Below are positions 34,469 to 44,187 of a DNA stretch of 64,000 nucleotides, piece after piece (position 1 is the stretch's first letter; each line of letters begins with the position of its first letter). A program made the position numbers and the translations under genes. The DNA is taken from contig NZ_CP066779.1 of assembly GCF_016598535.1 (NCBI RefSeq), positions 2,294,001-2,358,000 on the forward strand. The letters are read 5' to 3'. The notes beneath the pieces were generated by a model that saw only the letters and a list, made by a program, of their open reading frames with translations, made no database searches and was not told the DNA's origin. This stretch comes from Rhodococcus sp. P-2 (lineage in GTDB: Bacteria > Actinomycetota > Actinomycetes > Mycobacteriales > Mycobacteriaceae).

Positions 34469-35863
34469 CTAGTCGGAAATCTTCTTGAAAAGCCTGGTCA
34501 TGTACAGATATTCCTCGCCATCGATCGTGAGATGAGCCATCTCACCCGAAGCGCTCTCGTTACTGATCGAGAACCGGGAAGCGGACAGAGGCACGACCTT
34601 GGTGGGCGGGGCGGGCGGCTCGCCGTCGATCTCGATCTTGGCGAAGTTCTGCACCTGGAATCCGCCGTCGTCGCCACGCGTGAGTTCGATGCGAACGGTT
34701 GTCGATTCATAGGTTCCGAGAATGTGCGACAGGTCGATGTCTTCTGCATTCGGCTCGGACTTCGGCTCCGGCAGAACAAGATCGAGCTCCTGCGCGATCT
34801 CCTTCTCGATGTCGTGGGCCAGGGCACCGCCGCCACGCGAGTTGGTGACTACGGCCATGGCGAGACCGAGCTTGGGGAAGGTGTGAAAACGAGTGATCTG
34901 ACCGATCGTCGCACCGCCATGCTGCGCGGACGTCACACCGCCCCAGTCGGACAGGATCCAGCCGAGACCCCAGGCCTGATCGACGCTCGAGACCGCGGTC
35001 AGGTCGAATTGCGGAGTGCGCATCAGGCGCGCGGACTCTTCGGACAGAATGCGCTCACCCGTCAGAGCCAGGCCGTCTCGCATGTGTGCAGCACCGAATG
35101 TCAGCAGAGAGCTGACGGATCCGGTGATGATGCCGGCCGGACCGATACCGCGCGGAAGCAGCCACTGCTTGGTCGGAACCACCTTGTCCGGCGACGTCCG
35201 ATCCGGGTTGGCCACGTGGCCGACGGCGGTGCGGAACAGAGGGGCGTCCTTGGCCTTGGTGATGATGTGCGTCAATCCGATTGGCTTCCAGAGGTATTCG
35301 ACCAACGCCTCGTCCCACGTCATCTCACGAAGAACCTCGACGATACGGCCGGCCACGGCGAAACCCGCGTTGCTGTAACTCAGATGTCCGCCGGGCTCGG
35401 TGACGCTGATCGCGGTCGCGAGTTCGTCGACGTACTTCTCGACGCAGTCGTCGCCGTCACCGGTGTCGTTGAACAGGTCTCCGTCGATACCGCTTGTGTG
35501 CGTGAGCAACTGGCGAATCGTGATTTCCTTCGTGTTGGAAGGATCCGCGATCGTGAACTCCGGAAGCACCTCCACCACCAAGGTGTCCAGCGTCAGCTTG
35601 CCCTCGTCGACGAGCTGCATGATCAGCGTCGTCGTCCAGATCTTGCTCGCGGATCCGAACTGGAACAGGGTGTCGGCATCGACGTCGACTCGCGTGTTCA
35701 GGCTCGTCACTCCGGTGGTGATGACACGGATATCCGCTGCGCCGTCTTCGCCCAGCGCGATCACACCGACCTGCGCGCCCGGTACCGAATGCTTGGCTGC
35801 CAGTTCGTCGAGGCGTTCCTGCCACTTCGGGGCGACAAGTAGGTCCTTGGGCAAGTCGGTCAC
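34469..35863 (-). CDS. Serine beta-lactamase-fold hydrolase (class C-like, EstB type)
   Basis: 464 residues from GTG 35863, chosen because GAAGGAG sits 8 bases upstream; an in-frame ATG at 35884 lies before that ribosome site and lacks its own. The Ser-x-x-Lys nucleophile is in FGSASKIWTT and the Tyr-x-Asn in LSYSNAGFAV; HGGATIG may be the third motif in place of KTG. No signal peptide, so it is cytoplasmic, which argues for an esterase or D-amino-acid peptidase rather than antibiotic resistance. The C-terminal ~100 residues (DLSHILGTYESTTVRIELTR) form the extra beta domain common in these hydrolases. A strong hairpin follows. Confidence 0.87.
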   Translation of the reverse strand: MTDLPKDLLVAPKWQERLDELAAKHSVPGAQVGVIALGEDGAADIRVITTGVTSLNTRVDVDADTLFQFGSASKIWTTTLIMQLVDEGKLTLDTLVVEVLPEFTIADPSNTKEITIRQLLTHTSGIDGDLFNDTGDGDDCVEKYVDELATAISVTEPGGHLSYSNAGFAVAGRIVEVLREMTWDEALVEYLWKPIGLTHIITKAKDAPLFRTAVGHVANPDRTSPDKVVPTKQWLLPRGIGPAGIITGSVSSLLTFGAAHMRDGLALTGERILSEESARLMRTPQFDLTAVSSVDQAWGLGWILSDWGGVTSAQHGGATIGQITRFHTFPKLGLAMAVVTNSRGGGALAHDIEKEIAQELDLVLPEPKSEPNAEDIDLSHILGTYESTTVRIELTRGDDGGFQVQNFAKIEIDGEPPAPPTKVVPLSASRFSISNESASGEMAHLTIDGEEYLYMTRLFKKISD

Positions 35864-36006
35864 AGGTCGAACTCCTTCGATCATGGAAGCCAGTGGCGTA
35901 GATGGCGTTACTGCGATCCGCTCAGGTCTCACTCGTCGGGAAGTGAGGTTGCGGAAGCAATAGCCGTCCACCCATGATCTCAGTGTGCTCGCAGTCACGT
36001 CCTGGT

Positions 36007-36044
36007 CGATTGCACCGAAGTTGCACCCGAAAATGGTGCGATCG
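36007..36044. terminator. Stem-loop downstream of hutC
   Basis: CGATTGCACC (36007-36016) pairs with GGTGCGATCG (36035-36044) with one mismatch, and an inner alternative stem uses TGCACC at 36022-36027. It lies 37 bp after the hutC stop, where a terminator for the glutamate dehydrogenase-hutC unit would be expected. Confidence 0.35.
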
Positions 36045-36080
36045 GACGAGCCTGTGTTCAGGACTCGCCATTCGAAACGA

Positions 36081-36836
36081 TCAGCGCTCGAAGGTTCCTT
36101 CCAAGCGATTGCGTGAACCCGGATGGATCAAGCGCGCCGCGCTGACCAACCCGTTGGCCGACCAGGTGCGGCGGCGAATCAGTAGGCACGGTTCCCCTCG
36201 ATCGATGCGGAGCAGCTCGCATTCGTCCGGGCTCCCCAACACAGCTTCCACGACATGCTCGCCGCGAACCAGAGGCGCAACGTCACTCAAGTAGTTGTTG
36301 GGGGTGATCGCGGTGAAGTCCTGGCGCAGATAGTCGGGCGCCTCGTTCGGATTCACGAATCGGTCTTCCACCTGAATCGGAGTTTCGTCCTCGAAGTGCA
36401 CCATCAGCGAATGGAACACCCGTTTGCCCACCGATTCACGAAGAAACGTCTGCCCGTGGTCGGTTTCTTCCTCACGAACGAAGACGACCTCGGTTCGATG
36501 ACGGTGGCCGCGGCGCTGAATCTCGTCGGCGATGTTCTTGACTTCGAACAGCGGGGACGCGGTCTTGGTGGCGGCGACAAAAGTACCGACCCCCATCATC
36601 CGCACGATCAGACCGTCGCTGGTGAGTTCACGAAGCGCTCGATTGATGGTCATACGTGACAATCCCAGCGCACTCACCAGTTGGTTTTCCGAAGGCAGCT
36701 GATCGCCTTCGGTCCACCGACCCGAGTTGATCTGCGAGACCACGAGGTTCTTGACCCGTTCGTAGGCAGGGGCGGACTCGCCGCCTGCCTCGTTGAACAG
36801 CACGGCGAGTTCTGCGTCCACTTCGGCAATCGCCAT
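36081..36836 (-). CDS. hutC: GntR/HutC-family repressor of histidine utilisation
   Basis: 251 residues. An N-terminal winged HTH (QLPSENQLVSALGLSRMTIN, then RALRELTSDGLIVRMMGVGT) is followed by a UTRA ligand domain (LFEVKNIADEIQRRGHRHRT onward, ending with ECELLRIDRGEPCLLIRRRT). LSRMTINRALRELTSDGLIV and the SPLFEVKNIADEI stretch are those of HutC proteins, which bind urocanate and release palindromes of the CTTGTATGTACAAG type in Pseudomonas. ATG 36836 is the usual HutC start. It lies 109 bp downstream of the NAD-glutamate dehydrogenase on the same strand. Similar palindromes occur before the hut operon and the second lyase operon and, less exactly, before the dehydrogenase. Confidence 0.88.
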   Translation of the reverse strand: MAIAEVDAELAVLFNEAGGESAPAYERVKNLVVSQINSGRWTEGDQLPSENQLVSALGLSRMTINRALRELTSDGLIVRMMGVGTFVAATKTASPLFEVKNIADEIQRRGHRHRTEVVFVREEETDHGQTFLRESVGKRVFHSLMVHFEDETPIQVEDRFVNPNEAPDYLRQDFTAITPNNYLSDVAPLVRGEHVVEAVLGSPDECELLRIDRGEPCLLIRRRTWSANGLVSAARLIHPGSRNRLEGTFER

Positions 36837-36945
36837 CGCCACCACCCGTTCGTCGAAAACCACCGAGTCGGTTCTCCCGTTCGGCCTCCGAAGTCTATCC
36901 GCCTCGTGCACCTTTCCGATCCATCCGCGAGCGTCCGCGCCGGAC

Positions 36946-39900
36946 CTAACCCACCATGCGCCGCAATTGGCTCGTCGCAACCGAAAGCGCAGCAAGATCG
37001 TGCTGCCCGGATGCCTCGATCTCGGCGAGCGCGAGAGTGGACCTCTCGATTCTCGACGCATTCCTCTCTTCCCACCGGGAGAGTTTTTCCGCTGTCGAGT
37101 CACCTGCTTGCGCATCGGCCAGGACGTCGAGGGTCAATGCCCGCACCGTCGAGTACAACTCGTCACGCAACGACAACCTGGCCAGCGCGTTCCATTTTCC
37201 GTCCTTGCTCAATGCCGACACTCGATTGAGCATCGGGACGAGCCCAACGTGTTCACCCAGCCGGAAGTAAAGTTCGCCGGTCTCCGCGATTGTGCGATCG
37301 GCGAGGTCCGCGATCTCCACCACGTCCAGCAGCCCGAACTGGTCGAGCAGGATCTCCACTCGCCTGACCAGGTTCTCCGGCGCGCCCTTGTCCGTGATGA
37401 GGACAGTTCGCGCAGCCAGGTTCCGCTGATCTGCACCTACCAGCCAGCCATCGAGTTCGGCCGATGCCTCGGCGATGCGATCACCGAACCGGCTGATCTC
37501 GGCCCCGACGGCCAGCGGTTGAGGCCGACGCGTCAGCATCCACCGTGACGCGCGGTCGAGCAGTCGCCTGGTGAGCAGGATCAACTCGTCGGACACAGCA
37601 GTCGAGATCGAGGCTTCGCTGATCTCGCGCCACAACTCCCACAGACCGAATACCTCGGACACCACGGTGAAGGCGCGTACTGCATCCTCCGGATCAGCGC
37701 CGACCTCTTCACCGAGCCGATACACAAAGGTGACGCCTCCCCGATCGATGACGTTGTTCGTCAGCACCGTCGCGACGATCTCGCGCCGCAGGGGGTGCCG
37801 GTCGAGGGCATCGCCCCCTGCATCTCGAACGCCCTCCGGAAAGTAGTTCAGCAGCGCCTTGCGGTAGATCTGGTTGTCGATCGAGCTTCCCGCCAACAGA
37901 GTGGATTTCAGATCGAGTTTGACGTGGGCCATCAATGTGGCGAGTTCCGGCGACGTCAGTCCCGTTCCCGTCTTCTCGGCCGCAGCGAACTGTTTCTTGG
38001 TCGGAAACCCTTCGATGACGCGGTCGACGATTCCGCGAGCCTCGAGGCTCGAAATCACTCTGCCGTGCACACCGATCATCGCCCCCGCATCCGCGCGCGT
38101 GGTGCCCATCAGCTCGTTCTGTGAACGGTTGTCTGCAAGAACGAGTTCTGCGACCTGATCGGTCAGCGATTCGAGTAGCGCAACGCGATGTGAGTCCGCG
38201 ACGACGCCTGAACTGATCAGGGAGTCGAGAAGGATCTTGATGTTCACCTCGTGATCTGAGCAATCGACTCCGGCCGAATTGTCGAGGGCGTCGGTGTTGA
38301 TCCGCCCGCCGCCGCGTGCGTACTCGATCCGTCCGGCCTGGGTGAGGCCGAGGTTGCCTCCTTCGCCGATCACTCGCGCACGCACTTCGTTGCCGTTCAC
38401 CCGAACGGCATCGTTGCTCTTGTCGCCGACTTCGAGATCGGACTCGGCGGAGGCCTTGACGTACGTTCCGATGCCGCCGTTCCACAACAGATCTGCCGGG
38501 GACCGCAGAATCGCCCGAACCAGTTGCGGTGGAGTCAGTTCGGTGACGTCGTCCTCGAGGCCCAGTGCCTGTCGCATCTCGTCACTGATCGGAACGCGCT
38601 TCGCCGAGCGCTCCCACACTCCGCCGCCGGCACTGATCAGGGTCGGGTCGTAGTCGGCCCACGACGATCGTGGGAGCGTGAAGAGACGTGATCGCTCGTC
38701 GTACGAGCGCTGCGCTGCCGGGTTCGGGTCGACGAACACGTGCCGATGATCGAACGCCGCGATCAGGCGAATGTGATTGCTGCACAACATTCCGTTACCG
38801 AAGACGTCACCGCTCATGTCTCCGATCCCCACCGCGGTGAAATCGTCGTGCTGGGTATCGACGCCGAGCTCCCGGAAGTGCCGCTTGACACTTTCCCAGG
38901 CGCCTTTCGCCGTGATACCCATGGCTTTGTGGTCGTAGCCGACCGATCCGCCGGAGGCGAAGGCGTCGCCGAGCCAGAATCCGTACTCCGCAGCAACTTC
39001 GTTCGCGATGTCGGAGAACTTTGCAGTGCCCTTGTCCGCGGCGACAACAAGATATGTGTCGTCTCCGTCGTGGCGAACGACCCGTCGCGCTGCGACAACG
39101 GCGCCGCTCTGCTTGTCGACGTTGTCGGTCAGGTCAAGTAGCCCGCGAATGAAGGATCGGTAGCAATCGATTCCGGCCGCCAATGCAGCTTCCCGGTCTG
39201 CGTCTGCACCCAGACCCGGAACCGGCGGGCGTTTGACGACAAATCCGCCCTTCGCGCCGACAGGCACGATGACCGCGTTCTTGACTGCCTGCGCCTTCAC
39301 CAGTCCCAGTACCTCGGTGCGGAAGTCCTCTTTCCGATCCGACCAGCGCAGGCCGCCGCGAGCGACCGTACCGAAGCGAAGGTGCACACCTGCGACATCG
39401 GGTGAGTACACGAATATCTCGAACTTCGGACGAGGGAAAGGCAATACGGACAGCTGCTCCGAATCGAACTTCAGCGAGAGTGCGCCGAACGATGCGGTGC
39501 CGTAGACGAAGTAGTTGGTACGCAACGTGTTACAGACCAGTTCCGACATCGCGCGCAAGATCCGATCAGCGTCCAGTCCTTGCACTTGTGCCACGGCCGT
39601 ATCCACCGCCGCTGCTGCGCGTGCGCCCCGATCACCGTCGACGGCGTCAGGATCGAAACGACTCTCGAACAATTCACACAGACCGCCGGCGATCTCGGGA
39701 TGATCGGCAAGTACCTCGGCGACACGACTGTTGCTGTACGGAAATCCTGTTTGCTGCAGGAACTCCGCGTATGCCCGCAGCACCACAACCTGTTTCCAAC
39801 CGAGTCCCGCGATCGCGACCAATTCGTTGAACGAGTCCGGCTCGGCGTCGCCGCGTCGAACCGCGGCAAATGTCGCAGCGAAGCGCGCGGCAAAGTCGTC

Positions 39901-41592
39901 GAAGCCGTCGACAGGAGCATTCGGATAGTCGAGCGTGAACTCGTAGATCCAGGCCTGTTCCGACCCCACCGGGACGAGTTCGTACGGACGCTCGTCGACC
40001 ACGTCGACACCCAGGCTCTGCAATACCGGCAGCACCTCGCCCAGCGAGAGCGGGTCACCCGATACGTACAGCCCGAGTCGGTGAGTACCGGGTCCGTCGA
40101 CAGATCGGGCCAACCGTGGGCTCACCTCTCCGAGTTCGAGGCCATCGAATACCGCCATGTCCTCGGCAGCGCGGACGGCATCGAAATCCTGCTTGTATGC
40201 CACCGGAACTCGCTCGGCGAACCGAGCACGCCTGCGCCGCTCGTCGTAGTGCGAAGCATCCAGAACGAATCGCTCGTCCCACGTCAGGCACGCGTCGACG
40301 ACGAGGTCCCGAATCTCCCGCGCTTGTCGCGCCGATGCGAAATTCGCGCCGCTGCCGACTGTGGCCGTGAAATGCACGACGGCCAGGGCAGATTCCGAGA
40401 CTCGACTGGAGAATTCGATATTGCGGGCACCGAGCGCGTCGGCGAGTACCGACTCGGCCGTTGTTCTGATCGTCGTACTGAACTTCTCGCGCGGAACGAA
40501 GAGCAACGCCGACAACTCTTGATCCCGCCCAGCCGCAGGAGAACATCCCACCGGTTGCAAGAACAGATGGATCGACGTGCGGCCGTCCACGGAAGTGAGT
40601 TCGTCCAGCGCGTCCGCGATTCGGGCCGGCTCGGCTGCGAACAGCACTGTGATCGGGATCGACTGGATTACTGCCAGCATCGATTGTCCGACAAACGAAT
40701 CGACGGTGGATCCGGAGGCATCGAAGATGTCTGCGACACGTCCGCGCACGAGCGGGGTTCGCCGAACATCCGCGACAAGGCCGGTCGCGGTCAAGGACCC
40801 GATGAACCGGTACGCACGGTCACCGACGGACACATCGATCTCGGTGGCGTAGGCGGAGCCACCGAACCCTTGCCCGAGAGTCACCACCCCGACCGAGAGG
40901 GGCGCCGCTTTCGAATCCGCGGAGCCGGTTGGATCGGGGAGCACGCCGAGAGTCTTCGTCTCCTCGCCGTCGATTGTCGTCGCACCGCCGACTACGCTGA
41001 AGTTTCCGGCGCTGCACCACCGGAGGAAGTCAGCCTCTTCTGCGTAGCCATCCGAGTCCAGTTGCTCGCGCGCCTCGTCGACGAGATCCCGCAGGGGTAA
41101 GGAATCGCGGAAGGCATGCGCGATTCGGTCGAGGATTCCGTCGACGTCCTCCGCGATCACCTGAGCCTGCTCGTCCGAACAATGTGCAGGTAGCCCGATG
41201 TGGATCCATGATTCGGTGCGCTCACCAAACCGGGCACCTTCGATGCTGTGCGCCGGTTGCACGACTGTGCCAAGCACAGGGTGCACCACGAATTCCGGTT
41301 CCATGCGAGCACGGGCGAGCGTCGCCAGGACCGCTTCGACGAGCTGCGGCATGTCGTCGCCGACGTATTGAATCGCCGGGCCATCACCCAACTCCCCGGC
41401 CGGCGCGAGTCGCGAGATCGACGAATTATGTCCTCGCCGACGCGAAAGGTCCATGTGCGCGGCGACGATCGCAAGCTTGCGGTCTTCGGCAAGCGCAGCG
41501 TATCGATCCGCAGACAAGCCCTCGAAATACGTACTGGACACCCTCCTCACATTCTCGGAGTCCGGTGTCGTGTCGACTGAAACGAGGCTCAT
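36946..41592 (-). CDS. gdh: NAD-specific glutamate dehydrogenase, large (180 kDa) type
   Basis: 1548 residues, the size of the actinobacterial large NAD-GDH (M. tuberculosis Rv2476c is about 1620). It oxidises glutamate to 2-oxoglutarate and ammonia. N-terminal ACT-like regulatory segments precede the catalytic core, seen as GGLRWSDRKEDFRTEVLGLV, KNAVIVPVGAKGGFVVKRPP (dinucleotide/substrate lysines), MGITAKGAWESVKRHFRELG, and VGIGDMSGDVFGNGMLCS. ATG 41592 has GGAAGGTGC upstream and is preferred over an in-frame TTG at 41655 that falls in a large inverted repeat. Since histidine breakdown ends in glutamate, control with hutC makes metabolic sense. Confidence 0.95.
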   Translation of the reverse strand: MSLVSVDTTPDSENVRRVSSTYFEGLSADRYAALAEDRKLAIVAAHMDLSRRRGHNSSISRLAPAGELGDGPAIQYVGDDMPQLVEAVLATLARARMEPEFVVHPVLGTVVQPAHSIEGARFGERTESWIHIGLPAHCSDEQAQVIAEDVDGILDRIAHAFRDSLPLRDLVDEAREQLDSDGYAEEADFLRWCSAGNFSVVGGATTIDGEETKTLGVLPDPTGSADSKAAPLSVGVVTLGQGFGGSAYATEIDVSVGDRAYRFIGSLTATGLVADVRRTPLVRGRVADIFDASGSTVDSFVGQSMLAVIQSIPITVLFAAEPARIADALDELTSVDGRTSIHLFLQPVGCSPAAGRDQELSALLFVPREKFSTTIRTTAESVLADALGARNIEFSSRVSESALAVVHFTATVGSGANFASARQAREIRDLVVDACLTWDERFVLDASHYDERRRRARFAERVPVAYKQDFDAVRAAEDMAVFDGLELGEVSPRLARSVDGPGTHRLGLYVSGDPLSLGEVLPVLQSLGVDVVDERPYELVPVGSEQAWIYEFTLDYPNAPVDGFDDFAARFAATFAAVRRGDAEPDSFNELVAIAGLGWKQVVVLRAYAEFLQQTGFPYSNSRVAEVLADHPEIAGGLCELFESRFDPDAVDGDRGARAAAAVDTAVAQVQGLDADRILRAMSELVCNTLRTNYFVYGTASFGALSLKFDSEQLSVLPFPRPKFEIFVYSPDVAGVHLRFGTVARGGLRWSDRKEDFRTEVLGLVKAQAVKNAVIVPVGAKGGFVVKRPPVPGLGADADREAALAAGIDCYRSFIRGLLDLTDNVDKQSGAVVAARRVVRHDGDDTYLVVAADKGTAKFSDIANEVAAEYGFWLGDAFASGGSVGYDHKAMGITAKGAWESVKRHFRELGVDTQHDDFTAVGIGDMSGDVFGNGMLCSNHIRLIAAFDHRHVFVDPNPAAQRSYDERSRLFTLPRSSWADYDPTLISAGGGVWERSAKRVPISDEMRQALGLEDDVTELTPPQLVRAILRSPADLLWNGGIGTYVKASAESDLEVGDKSNDAVRVNGNEVRARVIGEGGNLGLTQAGRIEYARGGGRINTDALDNSAGVDCSDHEVNIKILLDSLISSGVVADSHRVALLESLTDQVAELVLADNRSQNELMGTTRADAGAMIGVHGRVISSLEARGIVDRVIEGFPTKKQFAAAEKTGTGLTSPELATLMAHVKLDLKSTLLAGSSIDNQIYRKALLNYFPEGVRDAGGDALDRHPLRREIVATVLTNNVIDRGGVTFVYRLGEEVGADPEDAVRAFTVVSEVFGLWELWREISEASISTAVSDELILLTRRLLDRASRWMLTRRPQPLAVGAEISRFGDRIAEASAELDGWLVGADQRNLAARTVLITDKGAPENLVRRVEILLDQFGLLDVVEIADLADRTIAETGELYFRLGEHVGLVPMLNRVSALSKDGKWNALARLSLRDELYSTVRALTLDVLADAQAGDSTAEKLSRWEERNASRIERSTLALAEIEASGQHDLAALSVATSQLRRMVG

Positions 41593-41649
41593 GTCAGCAC
41601 CTTCCGCCGAAAGCCACGCTGCTTCCGACTGGTAGAGGATTCGATCCGC

Positions 41650-41685
41650 GATCAACTTGTCTATACAGGCTTAGACAAGTTGATC
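41650..41685. promoter_or_regulatory. 14-bp-arm inverted repeat upstream of NAD-glutamate dehydrogenase
   Basis: Bases 41650-41663 and 41672-41685 are perfect complements (core CTTGTCTA ... TAGACAAG) with an 8-bp spacer, 58 bp before the start codon. Within it, 41656-41669 (CTTGTCTATACAGG) matches the hut-operon palindrome CCTGTATATACAGG at 12 of 14 positions. It is a strong candidate operator, for HutC or another GntR protein. Confidence 0.7.
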
Positions 41686-41826
41686 ATTGCAGAACGTGAG
41701 CCGCGACACAACAGCTACAGCCCTGGACAAATTCGCCACCCTCGGCCATAGTCAGTCCATGCCGACTAGTGGCAATTAGATTCCATTAGATGAAATCTGT
41801 GAACACCTCGCTTCGAAGGAGCCCCC

Positions 41827-42996
41827 GTGACCACCCAGACCGCGCCCGACATCGACAACGTTGATCTCGCAGAGTTCCGCAGCACCGTCCGAGCCTTCGC
41901 CAACGCCGAGATTCACCCCGGTGCGGCCGCACGCGACGAGTCCAAAGAGTTCCCGGCGCAGCTGGTCAAGCGCCTCGGACAGCAGGACCTCATGGGCATT
42001 TCCGTGCCGGAGGAATTCGGCGGACTGGGTCTGTCGACACGAACCCAACTGGTCGCCATCGAGGAGGTTGCGCGCACCGACGCCGCTCTGGCGTCGATCT
42101 ACACCGCGCACTACCTGGGCCTCGAGCCGATTCTCGTCGGCGGTTCCGAAGAGCAGAAGCATCGCTGGTTGCCCCAGTTGGCTTCAGGCGAACTGCTGGC
42201 AGGCTTCGCACTCACCGAACCCGACGCCGGATCAGACATCGCGTCGATGCGTACCGTCGCCCGACGCGAGGACGACGGCTGGCATCTCTCCGGGTCCAAG
42301 ACGTACATCTCCAACGCGAAGGAAGCCGACCTGGTCGTACTCTTCGCCAAGACTGACCCGAGCGCAGGATTCCGCGGCATCACCGCCTTCGTCGTCCCCA
42401 AAGGCACACCGGGAATCAGCTATTCGGAACCGCAGGACAAGATGGGAATTCGCTCGGCTCCGACATACACCGTCTACCTCGACGACGTCGTCCTCCCGCT
42501 CGACTCGGTGATCGGCACCGAAGGCCGCGGCGGCAACATCGCCTTGACCGCACTGAACCGAGCGCGCATCGACGTCGCGGCAATGGCGAACGGCATCGCT
42601 TTGCGCGCTTGGGAACTGGGACGTGAGTACGCCACCGAGCGAAAGCAGTTCGGCACGCCTATCTTCGACTTCCAGGCAATTCAGCTCCTCCTCGGTGGCT
42701 GCGACGCGCAACTGGTCGCATCACGCGTCACCGCAGACTGGGCCGCCGACGTCAAGGACGCCGGCCAGGACATCCGCCGCGCCGCATCGATTTCGAAGTA
42801 CGTCGCCACTGAAGCCTGCTTCTCGATCGTCGATCAAACCGTGCAGATCCACGGTGGCGCGGGATTCATGCGCGAATCGGAAATCGAACGCCTGTACCGG
42901 GATTGCCGCATTCTCCGCATCTTCGAGGGCACCTCGCAGATTCAATTGCTCACCATTGCCGGCAACGCTCCGTCGCCGCGTTCCACCGAGTTCTGA
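41827..42996 (+). CDS. Acyl-CoA dehydrogenase
   Basis: 389 residues, GTG start with CGAAGGAGC upstream. A single-domain FAD acyl-CoA dehydrogenase: MGISVPEEFGGLGLSTRTQL, LAGFALTEPDAGSDIASMRT for flavin contact, YISNAKEADLVVLFAKTDPS, EYATERKQFGTPIFDFQAIQ, and RDCRILRIFEGTSQIQLLTI, where Glu of FEGT is the probable catalytic base. This is the short-chain/branched-chain group. Divergent from the glutamate dehydrogenase across 234 bp. It is followed 11 bp later by a CoA-transferase gene, so the substrate is a CoA ester formed by transfer, probably a small branched or dicarboxylic acid. Confidence 0.92.
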   Translation: MTTQTAPDIDNVDLAEFRSTVRAFANAEIHPGAAARDESKEFPAQLVKRLGQQDLMGISVPEEFGGLGLSTRTQLVAIEEVARTDAALASIYTAHYLGLEPILVGGSEEQKHRWLPQLASGELLAGFALTEPDAGSDIASMRTVARREDDGWHLSGSKTYISNAKEADLVVLFAKTDPSAGFRGITAFVVPKGTPGISYSEPQDKMGIRSAPTYTVYLDDVVLPLDSVIGTEGRGGNIALTALNRARIDVAAMANGIALRAWELGREYATERKQFGTPIFDFQAIQLLLGGCDAQLVASRVTADWAADVKDAGQDIRRAASISKYVATEACFSIVDQTVQIHGGAGFMRESEIERLYRDCRILRIFEGTSQIQLLTIAGNAPSPRSTEF

Positions 42997-43007
42997 AAGG
43001 CGCGGAC

Positions 43008-44150
43008 ATGACTGCACTTCCCCCACTCGACGGCATCCGGGTCATCGACCTCTCGCGTGTCCTCGCCGGACCTTATTGCACCGCACTGCTTTCGGATGCC
43101 GGCGCGGACGTCGTCAAGATCGAATCCGAGCATGGTGAAGACTCTCGGCATCTCGGCCCGTTCCGCGACGGCGAGAGCATCTACTTCAACGTGCTCAATC
43201 GCGGAAAGCGTTCGGTGGCACTCAACCTCAAGAACGACGAGGACCATGAGGCGCTGCTGACGCTCATCGAGACCGCCGACGTCGTCGTCGAAAACTTTCG
43301 CCCGGGCGTCACCAAGCGCCTGGGAATCGACTACGAGGCTGCGCGGGCTCGCAATCCGCGGATCGTGTACGCGTCGATCTCCGGTTTCGGCCAGGACGGA
43401 CCCATGTCCGGAGCTGCAGCCTACGATCTTGTGGTCCAAGCCCTTTCGGGGATCATGAGCATCACCGGCTCGGAAGCATCCGGGCCGACCCGGTTGGGTG
43501 AGTCGTTCGGAGACCTGGTCGCCGGGCTGTTCGCCGCCTGGGGAATCAGTACTGCCCTGCTGAGTGCACGGGCGACCGGGCTCGGACAGCATCTGGACGT
43601 CGCGATGTTCGACAGTATGCTCGCCATGCTGCCGACAGCACACAGCCAACTGCAATCCACCGGGCTCACTCCCCCACGCGTCGGTAACCGTCATCCGGTG
43701 TCCACACCTTTCGACACCTACCGGGCCGACGACGGACTCTTCGTCCTCGCAGTTGCGAGCCAATCCGGGTTCGAGAAATTGGCGCAGACGATGAATCGCG
43801 TCGACCTGATCGCAGATCCTCGATTTGCCGACGACACCGTCCGGACCGAGAACGAGCCGGCACTGCGTAAGGAGATCGAAAACTGGGCCGCCGGAAAGAC
43901 CGTCGCGGACGTGGTCGACATTCTCGGCGCTGCAGGGCTCGCCGGCTCGGAGATCTGGGACGTCCAACAGGCACTCACCTCCGCACAGGCCGAGTACCGC
44001 GAAGTCGTCGAATCGTTCGAGCACCCGGTAGCAGGAAAGATCTCCTACGTACGACAACCCGTCGTCTTCGGTGAGAGCCGACGTCCAGGAGTTCGCCGCA
44101 GCCCCCTGCTGGACGAGCACCACGGTGAGGTGCTGCCGGGCTCGCGATAG
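43008..44150 (+). CDS. CaiB/BaiF-type (family III) CoA-transferase
   Basis: 380 residues. The family signature begins LDGIRVIDLSRVLAGPYCTA, then LSDAGADVVKIESEHGEDSR with the aspartate nucleophile region (DxxKxE; catalytic Asp expected near residue 160 in YASISGFGQDGPMSGAAAYD), then RATGLGQHLDVAMFDSMLAM and GNRHPVSTPFDTYRADDGLF. It moves CoA between carboxylic acids with no ATP cost. ATG 43008 has an AAAGG site. Pairing with an acyl-CoA dehydrogenase and two IclR regulators downstream indicates a small catabolic unit. The acid is not identifiable. Confidence 0.9.
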   Translation: MTALPPLDGIRVIDLSRVLAGPYCTALLSDAGADVVKIESEHGEDSRHLGPFRDGESIYFNVLNRGKRSVALNLKNDEDHEALLTLIETADVVVENFRPGVTKRLGIDYEAARARNPRIVYASISGFGQDGPMSGAAAYDLVVQALSGIMSITGSEASGPTRLGESFGDLVAGLFAAWGISTALLSARATGLGQHLDVAMFDSMLAMLPTAHSQLQSTGLTPPRVGNRHPVSTPFDTYRADDGLFVLAVASQSGFEKLAQTMNRVDLIADPRFADDTVRTENEPALRKEIENWAAGKTVADVVDILGAAGLAGSEIWDVQQALTSAQAEYREVVESFEHPVAGKISYVRQPVVFGESRRPGVRRSPLLDEHHGEVLPGSR

Positions 44151-44187
44151 ATTCAGCGCAGACATCCCTCGGCACTTGGAGTAGGAC

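Noticed and set aside
34391-35842. 483-codon plus-strand open frame
   Set aside because: Antisense shadow of the beta-lactamase-fold gene; composition typical of high-GC frame shadows.
36837-36945. A HutC box directly before hutC
   Set aside because: No CTGTATATACAG-like sequence in this 109-bp gap; any autoregulation would have to act through the dyad upstream of glutamate dehydrogenase.
39580-41100. 506-codon plus-strand open frame
   Set aside because: Antisense to NAD-glutamate dehydrogenase; no motif recognised.
41780-41806. Direct repeat ATTAGATTCC/ATTAGATGAA before the acyl-CoA dehydrogenase gene
   Set aside because: Short, imperfect and not symmetric; could be chance in an AT-richer promoter.
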